Source: Quadrisphaera sp. (GTDB lineage: Bacteria > Actinomycetota > Actinomycetes > Actinomycetales > Quadrisphaeraceae). From it: a stretch of 34,730 nucleotides of DNA. The DNA is taken from contig JARICT010000016.1 of the NCBI GenBank assembly GCA_029257185.1, positions 1 to 34,730 of the forward strand, in the 5' to 3' direction. Made by a program: the position numbers and the translations under genes. The notes beneath the pieces were generated by a model, which was not told the DNA's origin, did no database searches, and was given only the letters and a program-made list of their open reading frames with translations. Shown here one piece after another: positions 8,197 through 15,005 of this stretch. The first letter of the stretch is position 1. Every line of letters starts with the position of its first letter.

Positions 8197-8460
8197 TCAG
8201 TCCTTCTTCCTCGCCAGGACGCTGAGGCCCACGAGCCCGACGATCCCGCCGACGACGGCGCCGATGCGCCCGAACCGCAACGCGCCGTCCTCGTCGAGCA
8301 CGAGCCTGGCGCCCGCGTCCTTGGCGCTGTCGAGCCCGCTCTGCGCGAGGGCCTTGGGGGCGACCCGTCCGGCGAGCTCGTCGACGGTGGCCGCCAGGGA
8401 GTCCTGGCGTGCGCGGATCTCACGCTCGAGGGTGGCGCGGTCGGGAGGGTTCTCGCTCAT
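8197..8460 (-). CDS. DUF3618 small membrane protein
   Basis: This 87-residue protein has the DUF3618 pattern. An N-terminal amphipathic region (LEREIRARQDSLAATVDELA, then GRVAPKAL) is followed by one membrane helix (IGAVVGGIVGLVGLSVLA) and a basic RKKD end. The function of the family is unknown; members often sit near other membrane proteins. A start eight codons upstream (8484) is possible. ATG 8460 is preferred because TATGTT lies exactly 6 nt before it, the leaderless spacing seen at several genes here, and the same context recurs at the esterase gene (28109). Its stop TGA overlaps a candidate CTG start of the P450. Confidence 0.82.
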   Translation of the reverse strand: MSENPPDRATLEREIRARQDSLAATVDELAGRVAPKALAQSGLDSAKDAGARLVLDEDGALRFGRIGAVVGGIVGLVGLSVLARKKD

Positions 8461-8466
8461 GGTCGG

Positions 8467-8472
8467 AACATA
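8467..8472 (-). promoter_or_regulatory. -10 element, leaderless start of the DUF3618 gene
   Basis: On the minus strand TATGTT is followed by CCGACC and then ATG. The hexamer to start distance of 6 nt puts the transcript start at or next to the ATG. Confidence 0.55.
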
Positions 8473-8521
8473 GCGCTCCTGCACGCGCTCAGCAGCGCCG
8501 GCGTCCCGCAGGGCCCTCGAG

Positions 8522-9397
8522 TCACCCCTGCGTGGTGGCGAGGAAGTCCAGCAGCAGCGCGTCCAGGCGGTCCCCGCCGTTCACGGGAACCCAGTGGTCG
8601 ACGCCCTCGATCTCCTCGTAGCGCCACCCCCCGGCCGCGAAGGGCTCCGAGGCGACCATCTGGGCGCGGGTGAGCGACGGGTCCTCGCTCGACCAGACGC
8701 CCATGGTGGGCGCCAGCACCAGGCGCGGTGGCGGCTGGCGGCGCGCCAGCGCGCCGCGCAGCATCCCCGGCACGTTGGCGCGGTACCAGCTGACGCCGGA
8801 GGTGATGGCCCCCGGGCGCGACAGGTCGGCGATCTGGCGCGCCAGACCCGGTGCCTGCTCGGGGCTCCGCCCTCTCCACGCGGCCCGCAGGAAGCGCCAC
8901 CCCAGGGCCGGGATCATCCGCTCGGCCAGGCCGGGCACCATGAAGGCCGCCATGTACCAGGACTTCCGCAGCTGGGCCAGACCTCCTGCGGTGAAGGCCG
9001 AGGGGTGCCCGACGGAGATGGCGGTGAGGGCGCTCACGCGCTCCGGGGCCCTCAGCGCGACCTCCCAGGCCAGGATCGACCCCCAGTCGTGGCCGACCAC
9101 GGCCGCGCGCGCGACCCCGGCGTCGTCCATGACCGCCAGCACGTCGTCGACGAGCAGGGGTATCGCATAGCTCGAGCGTCCCCGAGGACGGCTGCTGCGC
9201 CCGAAGCCCCGGAGGTCCGGGGCGAGCACGCGGTATCCGGCGTCCGCCAGCGTGGCGAGCTGCTGCTCCCAGATCGCCGAGGAGTCCGGCCAGCCGTGAA
9301 GCAGCACCACGGTGAGGGTGCTCGCCCGGTCGTGGGCGGCTCCGGAGGACCGCACGTGGAGGTCGACGTCGTCGGACCGCACGGTGTGCTCGCTCAT
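8522..9397 (-). CDS. alpha/beta hydrolase (epoxide hydrolase-like)
   Basis: From ATG 9397 the protein has 291 residues. The fold markers are the oxyanion region LLHGWPDSSAIWEQQL, then DLRGFGRSSRP, and the nucleophile elbow VGHDWGSILAW, where Asp replaces Ser as in epoxide hydrolases and haloalkane dehalogenases. The C-terminal His is in GVDHWVPV. A cap region (WYMAAFMVPGLAERMIPALG) follows strand 6. It probably hydrolyses an epoxide or small ester. An upstream start at 9445 would add 16 residues of low-quality sequence. ATG 9397 is chosen by homology and by a TACCGT hexamer 10 nt upstream. It diverges from bcp over an 80-bp shared promoter region and lies 61 bp upstream of the DUF3618 gene on the same strand. 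Confidence 0.87.
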   Translation of the reverse strand: MSEHTVRSDDVDLHVRSSGAAHDRASTLTVVLLHGWPDSSAIWEQQLATLADAGYRVLAPDLRGFGRSSRPRGRSSYAIPLLVDDVLAVMDDAGVARAAVVGHDWGSILAWEVALRAPERVSALTAISVGHPSAFTAGGLAQLRKSWYMAAFMVPGLAERMIPALGWRFLRAAWRGRSPEQAPGLARQIADLSRPGAITSGVSWYRANVPGMLRGALARRQPPPRLVLAPTMGVWSSEDPSLTRAQMVASEPFAAGGWRYEEIEGVDHWVPVNGGDRLDALLLDFLATTQG

Positions 9398-9407
9398 CAC
9401 CCCGGCG

Positions 9408-9413
9408 ACGGTA
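9408..9413 (-). promoter_or_regulatory. -10 element of the alpha/beta hydrolase gene
   Basis: On the minus strand TACCGT lies 10 nt before ATG 9397, giving a leader of a few bases at most. No clear -35 is seen. Confidence 0.4.
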
Positions 9414-9464
9414 GCGGGCCGCCCACCGTCCTGCGGGTCGCCCACTGCACTGCGGGGCGCCCAC

Positions 9465-9470
9465 TACCCT
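9465..9470 (+). promoter_or_regulatory. -10 element, leaderless start of bcp
   Basis: TACCCT is followed by six bases (CGCGGG) and then ATG 9477. There is no Shine-Dalgarno, so a leaderless transcript is likely. Confidence 0.5.
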
Positions 9471-9476
9471 CGCGGG

Positions 9477-9926
9477 ATGAGTGAGCAGCTGCAGCCCGGC
9501 CAGACCGCCCCCGACTTCTCCCTCCCCACCGACGACGGCAGCACGTGGTCGCTCTCGGAGCACCGCGGCCACCGCGTCGTCGTCTACTTCTACCCCAAGG
9601 CCTCCACCCCGGGGTGCACCACCGAGGCGTGCGACTTCAACGACAACATCGCCTCCCTGCGCGGTGCCGGCTACGACGTGGTCGGCATCTCCCCCGACGA
9701 GCAGTCCTCGCTCCAGGGCTTCAAGGAGACCGAGGGGCTGAGCTTCCCCCTCCTCTCCGACGCCGACCACGCCGTCCTCGAGGCCTATGGCGCCTGGGAC
9801 GGCAAGGTCGACCGCTCGACGTTCGTCGTCGACACCGACGGCACCCTGGTCACGGCCGAGTACGGGGTCAAGCCCCAGGGCCACGTCAAGGCGCTGCGCC
9901 AGAAGCTGGGCATCGACGCCGCCTGA
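9477..9926 (+). CDS. bcp: thioredoxin-dependent peroxiredoxin (Bcp/PrxQ type)
   Basis: This 149-residue thiol peroxidase reduces hydroperoxides using thioredoxin. The peroxidatic Cys47 is in FYPKASTPGCTTEACDFND. The resolving Cys52 lies five residues on, the classic two-Cys arrangement of Bcp. AYGAWDGKVDRSTFVVDTDG matches the C-terminal half, and the length is normal. The open frame extends upstream to 9312 but that part is the antisense of the hydrolase gene. ATG 9477 gives the standard MSEQLQPGQTAPDF start and has a TACCCT hexamer 6 nt before it. It is a single-gene unit, followed by tRNA-Leu. Confidence 0.95.
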   Translation: MSEQLQPGQTAPDFSLPTDDGSTWSLSEHRGHRVVVYFYPKASTPGCTTEACDFNDNIASLRGAGYDVVGISPDEQSSLQGFKETEGLSFPLLSDADHAVLEAYGAWDGKVDRSTFVVDTDGTLVTAEYGVKPQGHVKALRQKLGIDAA

Positions 9927-9969
9927 TCGGCCGACCGCGCGGCGCTCCCCCGACCGGGACGCCTCGCGG

Positions 9970-10053
9970 GCACCAGTGGTGAAACCGGCAGCCACGCAGG
10001 GTTTAGGTCCCTGTGCCCGCGAGGGCGTGCGGGTTCGAGTCCCGCCTGGTGCA
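9970..10053 (+). tRNA. tRNA-Leu (anticodon TAG)
   Basis: A class II tRNA with acceptor arm GCACCAG/CTGGTGC and anticodon stem CAGGG/CCCTG. The loop TTTAGGT gives anticodon TAG, for CTA codons. There is a long variable arm and a T arm GCGGG-TTCGAGT-CCCGC. The discriminator is A at 10053. CCA is not encoded (CCG follows). Confidence 0.96.
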
Positions 10054-10065
10054 CCGCACGGCCCC

Positions 10066-10719
10066 TCAGTCGAGCTCCGTCGCGAGCGACCGGTCTCGGT
10101 GGTGGGCCAGGACGCGCTCGATCTGGTGACGGCTGACCCGGCCGGTGGAGAGCTCCGGCAGCTCGTCGATGCCGAACCACCCGACGTCGAGGGTCTCCAG
10201 CTCCTCCGGAGCAGCGACGTCCCCGGTGGCTCGGCAGAGGAAGAACATCTTGTAGACGGCCACCGGCAGCGGGGGCGTCATGCCCTGCGCGTCGCGGTCC
10301 CACACCGCGACCAGCCCCACCACCTCGGCGCCGTAGCCGGTCTCCTCCCGGATCTCCCTCACGACCGCGGCACGCGGGGTGTCTCCCGGGTCGGCCCAGC
10401 CGCCCGGGAGCGACCACCGGCCGTCGGTCTTCTCCCGCATGAGCAGCACCCGCTCGTCGGCGTCCACGAGGGCGCCGCGCACGTCGACCTTGGGCGTGCG
10501 GTAGCCCTCGTCCCGTCCGAGCTCGAGCCTCAGCTCGGCGGCGTCGCGCCCGCTGACGGCGGCGAGCAGGTCACCGGCGAGGTCGGCGAGCTGGTGGTAG
10601 CGGTCCACGTCGTAGGGGTCGGTGGCGAACGTCAGGCCGTTCTGCGCCAGAGCCGCCACGGTGATGGCGCTGCGGCGCACCGCCTGCGCGGCGTCCGGCC
10701 GCTCCGTCGGACCGGTCAT
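10066..10719 (-). CDS. NUDIX hydrolase with an N-terminal helical NUDIX-associated domain
   Basis: This 217-residue protein has an N-terminal domain typical of nucleotide hydrolases of this group (AITVAALAQNGLTFATDPYD, then YHQL, about 17-70). A NUDIX fold follows from about 75. The NUDIX box runs from G107 to about 129. REIREETG (121-128) holds the metal-binding glutamates, but the first Glu of the GX5E motif is Asp113. GGWADPGD resembles the GGWADVGE of ADP-sugar or nucleoside-diphosphate hydrolases. The ATG (10717-10719) overlaps the stop of the aldehyde dehydrogenase gene as ATGA, so the two are coupled. The frame is open much further upstream, but that part is antisense-type shadow inside the dehydrogenase gene. 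The substrate is unknown. Confidence 0.9.
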   Translation of the reverse strand: MTGPTERPDAAQAVRRSAITVAALAQNGLTFATDPYDVDRYHQLADLAGDLLAAVSGRDAAELRLELGRDEGYRTPKVDVRGALVDADERVLLMREKTDGRWSLPGGWADPGDTPRAAVVREIREETGYGAEVVGLVAVWDRDAQGMTPPLPVAVYKMFFLCRATGDVAAPEELETLDVGWFGIDELPELSTGRVSRHQIERVLAHHRDRSLATELD

Positions 10720-12107
10720 CCTCGGGTGACCAGGTGCCTCAGCACGGCGGTCTTGAGGCGGGTGTAGGGCGGGTACGCGATCCTCAGGGTGTCCGGCCGC
10801 AACGGCTTCACCAGCACTGCCCGCTCGTGGCTGAAGCGGGCGATCGAGTGCTCCCCGTGGTAGGCGCCGTACCCGCTGGCGCCGACGCCGCCGAAAGGCA
10901 GCGACGGCACCGTCAGGTGCACGATGGCTGCGTTGACGCCGAGCGCCCCGGAGGAGGTCCCGGCCAACCACCGCGCCTGCGCGCCGTCGTCCGCGGCGAA
11001 GACGTAGAGCGCCAGGGGCTTGGGCCGCGCGGCGACGAACGCGATCGCGGCGGCCTCGTCGGCCACGGTGACGAGGGGGAGGACAGGCCCGAAGATCTCC
11101 TCGCTCATCACCGGGGACGCGGGGTCCACGTCGGCGAGGACGGTGGGCGCGACGTAGCGCTGTGCGACGTCGACGTCTCCGCCGCACACCAGTCGTCCGG
11201 AGCCCATCAGACCTGCCAGCCGCTCGGCGTGGCCGCTCGAGACGATCCGCCCGTAGTCCCTCGAGGTGCTCGGGTCGGCGCCGTACAGCCGGCGCACCGC
11301 CGCCACCAGCGCCGCCTCCAGGCGCGGCTGGGTGGCCGGGGTGGTCAGCACGTGGTCCACCGCGACGCAGGTCTGGCCGGCGTTGACGAACCGGGCCCAG
11401 GCGATGCGCCCGGCGGCGGCGTCCAGCTCGGCGTCGGTGAGGTCGTCGGCCACCCACGCCGGGCACTTGCCGCCCAGCTCCAGGGTGACCGGTGTCAGGT
11501 GGTCCGCCGCCGCGTGGGCGACGATCCGTCCGACGCGTCCACCGCCGGTGTAGAAGAGGTGGTCGAAGCGCTGCTCGAGGATCTCGCTGGCGACGGAGGC
11601 GTCCCCCTCGACCACCGCGACGGCGCTCGCGTCCAGGTACCGGGGCAACCAGTGCGCCAGCGCCGCCGAGGTCGCCGGCGCGATCTCGCTCGGCTTCAGC
11701 AGGACGGCGTTGCCGGCAGCGAGGGCTCCCACCACCGGTGACAGCGCCAGCTGGAAGGGGTAGTTCCAGGGGGCGATGACGCACACCACCCCCAGGGGCT
11801 CACGCACCACGCGACCGCGGGCCGGAGCGACGGCCGCCGTCATCCGCGCTCGACGCGGCGTGAGCCAGCGCTCCAGGTTCTTGCTCGTGCGCAGGGCCTC
11901 GTCGCCGACGAAGGCGATCTCGGTGACGTGGGACTCCAGCGCGGGCTTGCCCAGGTCGGACATCAACGCCGCCTCGAAGACGTCGCGGCGCTCGCGGATC
12001 ATGGCGCGCACGGCGTCGAGCTGGGCGAGCCGCCAGGCGAGCGGGCGGGTGGTCCCGGCGTCGAAGGTGGCTCTCAGGGCGTCGACCGTGGCGCTCACGT
12101 CTGTCAT
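10716..12107 (-). CDS. aldehyde dehydrogenase (ALDH3-like)
   Basis: This 463-residue NAD(P)-dependent aldehyde dehydrogenase has APWNYPFQL (N115), LLKPSEIAP, FYTGGGRVG, Glu210 in TLELGGKCP and catalytic Cys247 in NAGQTCVAVD. The short length and the C-terminal ARFSHERAVLVKP with a hydrophobic tail are typical of class 3 enzymes (fatty or aromatic aldehydes). ATG 12107 is chosen because residues upstream are not ALDH-like and TACGCT lies 6 nt before it. The downstream NUDIX gene is coupled by an ATGA overlap. Two 15-bp direct repeats (12153-12187) lie just upstream of its promoter and may be a regulator site. It diverges from the HNH gene. Confidence 0.93.
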   Translation of the reverse strand: MTDVSATVDALRATFDAGTTRPLAWRLAQLDAVRAMIRERRDVFEAALMSDLGKPALESHVTEIAFVGDEALRTSKNLERWLTPRRARMTAAVAPARGRVVREPLGVVCVIAPWNYPFQLALSPVVGALAAGNAVLLKPSEIAPATSAALAHWLPRYLDASAVAVVEGDASVASEILEQRFDHLFYTGGGRVGRIVAHAAADHLTPVTLELGGKCPAWVADDLTDAELDAAAGRIAWARFVNAGQTCVAVDHVLTTPATQPRLEAALVAAVRRLYGADPSTSRDYGRIVSSGHAERLAGLMGSGRLVCGGDVDVAQRYVAPTVLADVDPASPVMSEEIFGPVLPLVTVADEAAAIAFVAARPKPLALYVFAADDGAQARWLAGTSSGALGVNAAIVHLTVPSLPFGGVGASGYGAYHGEHSIARFSHERAVLVKPLRPDTLRIAYPPYTRLKTAVLRHLVTRG

Positions 12108-12113
12108 CGGACC

Positions 12114-12119
12114 AGCGTA
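12114..12119 (-). promoter_or_regulatory. -10 element, leaderless start of the aldehyde dehydrogenase gene
   Basis: On the minus strand TACGCT is followed by GGTCCG and then ATG 12107. There is no -35 match at the proper distance, which would suit activator-dependent transcription. Confidence 0.5.
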
Positions 12120-12152
12120 GGCAGGAGGGCCGCGACACCGCCCGGCGTGGAC

Positions 12153-12187
12153 GTTCGCCGCCGGGCGTGCGGGTTCGCCGCCGGGCG
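12153..12187. repeat. 15-bp direct repeat pair upstream of the aldehyde dehydrogenase gene
   Basis: GTTCGCCGCCGGGCG occurs at 12153-12167 and 12173-12187, exactly 20 bp apart (two helical turns). Relative to the predicted transcript start near 12107 the pair spans about -46 to -80, a usual place for an activator. It could also be chance G+C-rich similarity. Confidence 0.5.
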
Positions 12188-12352
12188 GTCGACGGCTGCG
12201 AGGCCGGAGCCGACGGGGTGTCGGTGCCTCACGGCGTTCTCGACGTGAGCGAGTCTGACGTGCTCCGGAACATGAGCTGATGAGGTCTCGCCGTTGCTGA
12301 TCGTCATGAGCATCGCCGGACGGGTGAGCTGTGGGAAGCGTGTCGACATGGC
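12188..12352. other. intergenic region between the divergent ALDH and HNH genes
   Basis: If the HNH promoter at 12353-12381 is right, 12108-12479 contains no certain coding sequence. Its identified contents are the ALDH -10 (12114-12119), the direct repeats (12153-12187), the HNH promoter and the LexA-like box. I see nothing convincing in 12188-12352. Confidence 0.4.
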
Positions 12353-12381
12353 TTGTCGAGACCCTCTTCACCGAGTATTAT
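12353..12381 (+). promoter_or_regulatory. sigma-A-type promoter of the HNH gene
   Basis: TTGTCG (12353-12358) and TATTAT (12376-12381) are separated by 17 bp. They lie in the most AT-rich stretch of the window. The start would fall near 12388, inside the LexA-like palindrome. Confidence 0.65.
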
Positions 12382-12382
12382 T

Positions 12383-12398
12383 TAGCACACGTATTCGA
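12383..12398. promoter_or_regulatory. LexA (SOS) box-like palindrome
   Basis: TAGCAC-acgt-ATTCGA matches the mycobacterial LexA consensus TCGAAC-N4-GTTCGA at 9 of 12 positions with correct spacing. It overlaps the predicted +1 of the 13E12/HNH promoter. LexA boxes are reported upstream of several 13E12-family genes in M. tuberculosis. Only one half-site is strong here. Confidence 0.45.
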
Positions 12399-12479
12399 CT
12401 GAGAGGGGGTGGCGAGGACTTCGACCCCGATGCGGCGTGGATCGCCCTGGCCTGCGGGGCGCTGCCGCCGGGGCCTTCG

Positions 12480-14093
12480 GTGGCGCGCGTCGCGGCGTAC
12501 CACTCGTTGGCCGCGCGGGTCCACGCGATGGAGACCGCCGCCCTGGGGGAGCTCACCCGGGCGATGAGCGGTGAGCCCGCCCCCGAGCCCCGACCCGACG
12601 GGTCCGCGGTGGTCCCCGCCCGGGCGCCGGTGGCAGCGACGGTGATCGACGCGGTCGCGCCCGCGCTGTGCCTGGGCCGCACCGCCGCCACCCGGCGGAT
12701 CGCCGACGCCGAACAGCTCACCCGCGCCCTTCCCACCGTCCACCACCTCCTCGCCGGCGGGTTCATCGACGCCGGCACCACCGCGGTGGTCCTTCGCGCC
12801 ACCGCGGGCTGCTCGCACGCGATCGCCTCCGCGGTGGACCGCTCCATCGCCCACGACCTCATCGGGGTCACCGCCGCACGCGCCCGAGACCTGGTCGAAC
12901 GCGAGATCGCCGCGCAGGACTCCACCGCTGTCACCGAGCGCGTGGCCGCCGCGGTCGCCGGGCGCCGGGTGGAGTACCACCGCGGGCACGACGGCCTCGG
13001 CGAGCTGCACCTGATCGGCCCCGCCCCCGCCGTGCGCGCCCTGCACGACACCCTCACCACCAGAGCCCTGAACCCCCCACCGAGCACCAGCGGGGGCGGG
13101 GACCCCTACGCCGACCTCACCAACGCCCCCGAGCACCAGGACCGCGACCTGCGCGGGCTCGACGCCCAACGCTTCGACGCCGCCCTCCAGGCCCTGAACC
13201 GCGCCCCCGACGGCTCCACCGCCACCCCCGCCACGGTGGAGATCGCCGTGGGCATCTCCACCCTCCTCGGTGTGGGCACCCACCCCGGCGACCTCGCCGG
13301 GCACGGGGTGATCCCCGCGCCCATCGCCCGGGCCTGGGCCCAACGCGGACCTCTGCGACGCTTCCTCACCGACCCCCTCACCGGCACCGTCATCGGGGTC
13401 GACTCCCACACCTACCCCTCCGCCACCATCCCCCCACTGACCAAGACCCCCAGCAACAACGACGGGAACGGGGAGGCAGACAGCAACGATGACGGCGGCG
13501 GCGGAGGCGGGCGCGGCAGCCCGGGAAGCGGGCCTGTCGTCCCAGGAGACAGCTCTCACCGCGATGCACCACCAGCACCGGACCCCGACGTCCCAGCACC
13601 CGCCGCGCCGTGCCCCGACACCGGCGCCGGATACCGCATCCCCGCCGGCGTCCGCCGCCTGGTCACCCTGACCCAGCCCACCTGCGTGGCCCCCGGCTGC
13701 TCGGTGCCCGCCAACCGCTGCGACCTCGACCACCGCGTCTTCTGGCCGGCCGGACCCACCTGCACCTGCAACCTCGCCCCGCTGTGCCGCACCCACCACC
13801 GCATGAAGCACCAGCGCGGCTGGACCCTGCACACCCACCCACCCGACGACCAACCCGCCGACCACGACGCCGACGACCACGCTGGCGATCAGCGGCCTCA
13901 CCACGCCCTGGACCCCACCCTGACCTGGACCAGCCCCACCGGCACCACCCACGAGACCGTCCCCCCACGCCGCTGGCCCGAGATCACCCCCGACCCCCGC
14001 GCCGCCCCCCGATCCTCACGACGACGCGCGGACCACCGAGCACGCCACCCCCCTTCCGAGAGCGACACCGGGCCGACCGGCGACCACCACTAG
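12480..14093 (+). CDS. 13E12/DUF222 family protein with C-terminal HNH endonuclease domain
   Basis: Drawn from GTG 12480 (537 residues). It has an N-terminal DUF222 helical region, a low-complexity Asn/Asp/Gly linker (about 13455-13530) and a C-terminal HNH domain. The HNH part is QPTCVAPGCSVPANRCDLDH, then N-LAPLCRTHHRMKH, with Cys pairs and the His-Asn-His set intact. The family is abundant in actinobacteria; its cellular role is unsettled, though the HNH fold implies DNA cleavage or binding. The start is unclear. The frame is open back to 12294, and DPDAAWIALACGAL before 12480 looks like real protein. But 12370-12400 uses codons (TTA, TTT, ATT, AGA) foreign to the genome and forms a promoter. 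The stop TAG is also the first half of the next gene's -10. Confidence 0.87.
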   Translation: MARVAAYHSLAARVHAMETAALGELTRAMSGEPAPEPRPDGSAVVPARAPVAATVIDAVAPALCLGRTAATRRIADAEQLTRALPTVHHLLAGGFIDAGTTAVVLRATAGCSHAIASAVDRSIAHDLIGVTAARARDLVEREIAAQDSTAVTERVAAAVAGRRVEYHRGHDGLGELHLIGPAPAVRALHDTLTTRALNPPPSTSGGGDPYADLTNAPEHQDRDLRGLDAQRFDAALQALNRAPDGSTATPATVEIAVGISTLLGVGTHPGDLAGHGVIPAPIARAWAQRGPLRRFLTDPLTGTVIGVDSHTYPSATIPPLTKTPSNNDGNGEADSNDDGGGGGGRGSPGSGPVVPGDSSHRDAPPAPDPDVPAPAAPCPDTGAGYRIPAGVRRLVTLTQPTCVAPGCSVPANRCDLDHRVFWPAGPTCTCNLAPLCRTHHRMKHQRGWTLHTHPPDDQPADHDADDHAGDQRPHHALDPTLTWTSPTGTTHETVPPRRWPEITPDPRAAPRSSRRRADHRARHPPSESDTGPTGDHH

Positions 14094-14096
14094 CCT
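14091..14096 (+). promoter_or_regulatory. -10 element, leaderless start of the SDR gene
   Basis: TAGCCT, whose TAG is the HNH stop codon, is followed by GGCCTC and then ATG 14103. No Shine-Dalgarno is seen. Confidence 0.45.
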
Positions 14097-14102
14097 GGCC
14101 TC

Positions 14103-14996
14103 ATGCGACGACGCACACCTCTGGTCCTGGACGGCGGCGTCGCCGTCATCACCGGTGCAGCGGGGGGCATGGGCGCTCTGCACGCCCGCCGCGCGCTCCA
14201 GGAGGGCGCGTCGGTGGTCCTCCTCGACCGCGACGAGGGGGCCCTGGAGACCACTGCTCGCTCCCTGGGTGCGGGCTCTCGGGTCAGCACCGTCGCCGTC
14301 GACCTCACCGACCGCGCCGCGCTCGAGGACGCCGCCACGACCGTCCTGGACGCTCACGGCGCTCCGACCCTCGTCGTCAACAACGCGGGGATCGTCCACG
14401 CCGGCCTGTCCTGGGAGGTCTTCCCCGGCGACGTCGAGCGGACCCTGCTGATCAACCTGGCGGCACCGATCCACCTCAACCGGGCCCTGCTGCCCGCCAT
14501 GATCGACGACACCTCGCGCCGCCGAGCCGTGCTGCACGTCTCGTCGGCGTCCGCGACGGTCCCCGTGCCGCGGATGAGCGCCTACGCCGCGACGAAGTGG
14601 GGCCTCCTGGGCTACGGCGAGTCCCTGCGCGTCGAGCTCGACCAGGCCGGGCACCAGCACGTGAGCGTGACGACGTTCTGCCCCAGCTACGTCTCGACCG
14701 GGATGTTCGCCGGAGCGCGCGGGCCCCTGATGACGCCGATCATGACGCCTGAGCGCGCCGTCGCCCTCGCGTGGCGCGGCCTGGTCGCCGGCACCCCCGT
14801 GGTGATCGCACCGGCGGCCGCCGGGCTCGCGCCCCTGCTGCGCGGGGTCCTGCCCACCCGGGCCTTCGACGCCCTCGCCGAACGGGTCGGCGTGTACTCG
14901 TCCATGGCCGCGTTCACCGGCCGCCCCGCCGCTCAGGACGCCGAGGACGCAGAGGACGCAGCACCCGACGACGCCCCGGCGAGGCCAGCCACCTGA
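14103..14996 (+). CDS. short-chain dehydrogenase/reductase
   Basis: This 297-residue classical SDR has the cofactor loop TGAAGGMG (17-24) and D43 after strand 2, favouring NAD(H). It also has NNAG (93-96), N118, S148, and the YAATK active site (Y161, K165). GPLMTPIMTPERAVALAW follows the substrate loop. The C-terminal third (about 215-275) is hydrophobic and longer than the core fold, as in SDRs linked to membranes or lipids. It ends with an acidic AEDAEDAAPDD tail. It oxidises or reduces an unknown alcohol/ketone. It starts 9 bp after the HNH gene but probably from its own leaderless promoter. It ends 10 bp from the convergent phosphoribosyltransferase gene. Confidence 0.9.
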   Translation: MRRRTPLVLDGGVAVITGAAGGMGALHARRALQEGASVVLLDRDEGALETTARSLGAGSRVSTVAVDLTDRAALEDAATTVLDAHGAPTLVVNNAGIVHAGLSWEVFPGDVERTLLINLAAPIHLNRALLPAMIDDTSRRRAVLHVSSASATVPVPRMSAYAATKWGLLGYGESLRVELDQAGHQHVSVTTFCPSYVSTGMFAGARGPLMTPIMTPERAVALAWRGLVAGTPVVIAPAAAGLAPLLRGVLPTRAFDALAERVGVYSSMAAFTGRPAAQDAEDAEDAAPDDAPARPAT

Positions 14997-15005
14997 TCCC
15001 GCTCG

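Noticed and set aside
9970-10053. tRNA-Leu as an integration (att) site
   Set aside because: No integrase, no repeated tRNA 3' end and no composition change next to it. The flanking genes are ordinary metabolic genes.
12227-12250. TCACG/CGTGA inverted arms resembling a CRP site
   Set aside because: The spacing between arms is 10 instead of 6 and only five bases match per side, so it is too weak to report as a site.
12378-13952. A Gly/Val-rich 524-codon frame antisense to the HNH gene
   Set aside because: It resembles a PE_PGRS-like protein only because it is the complement of a Pro/Thr/Ala-rich coding sequence. It has no start signal.
12294-14093. HNH gene as a homing endonuclease of an intron or intein
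   Set aside because: It is a free-standing DUF222/13E12 protein. No interrupted host gene or splice motifs surround it.
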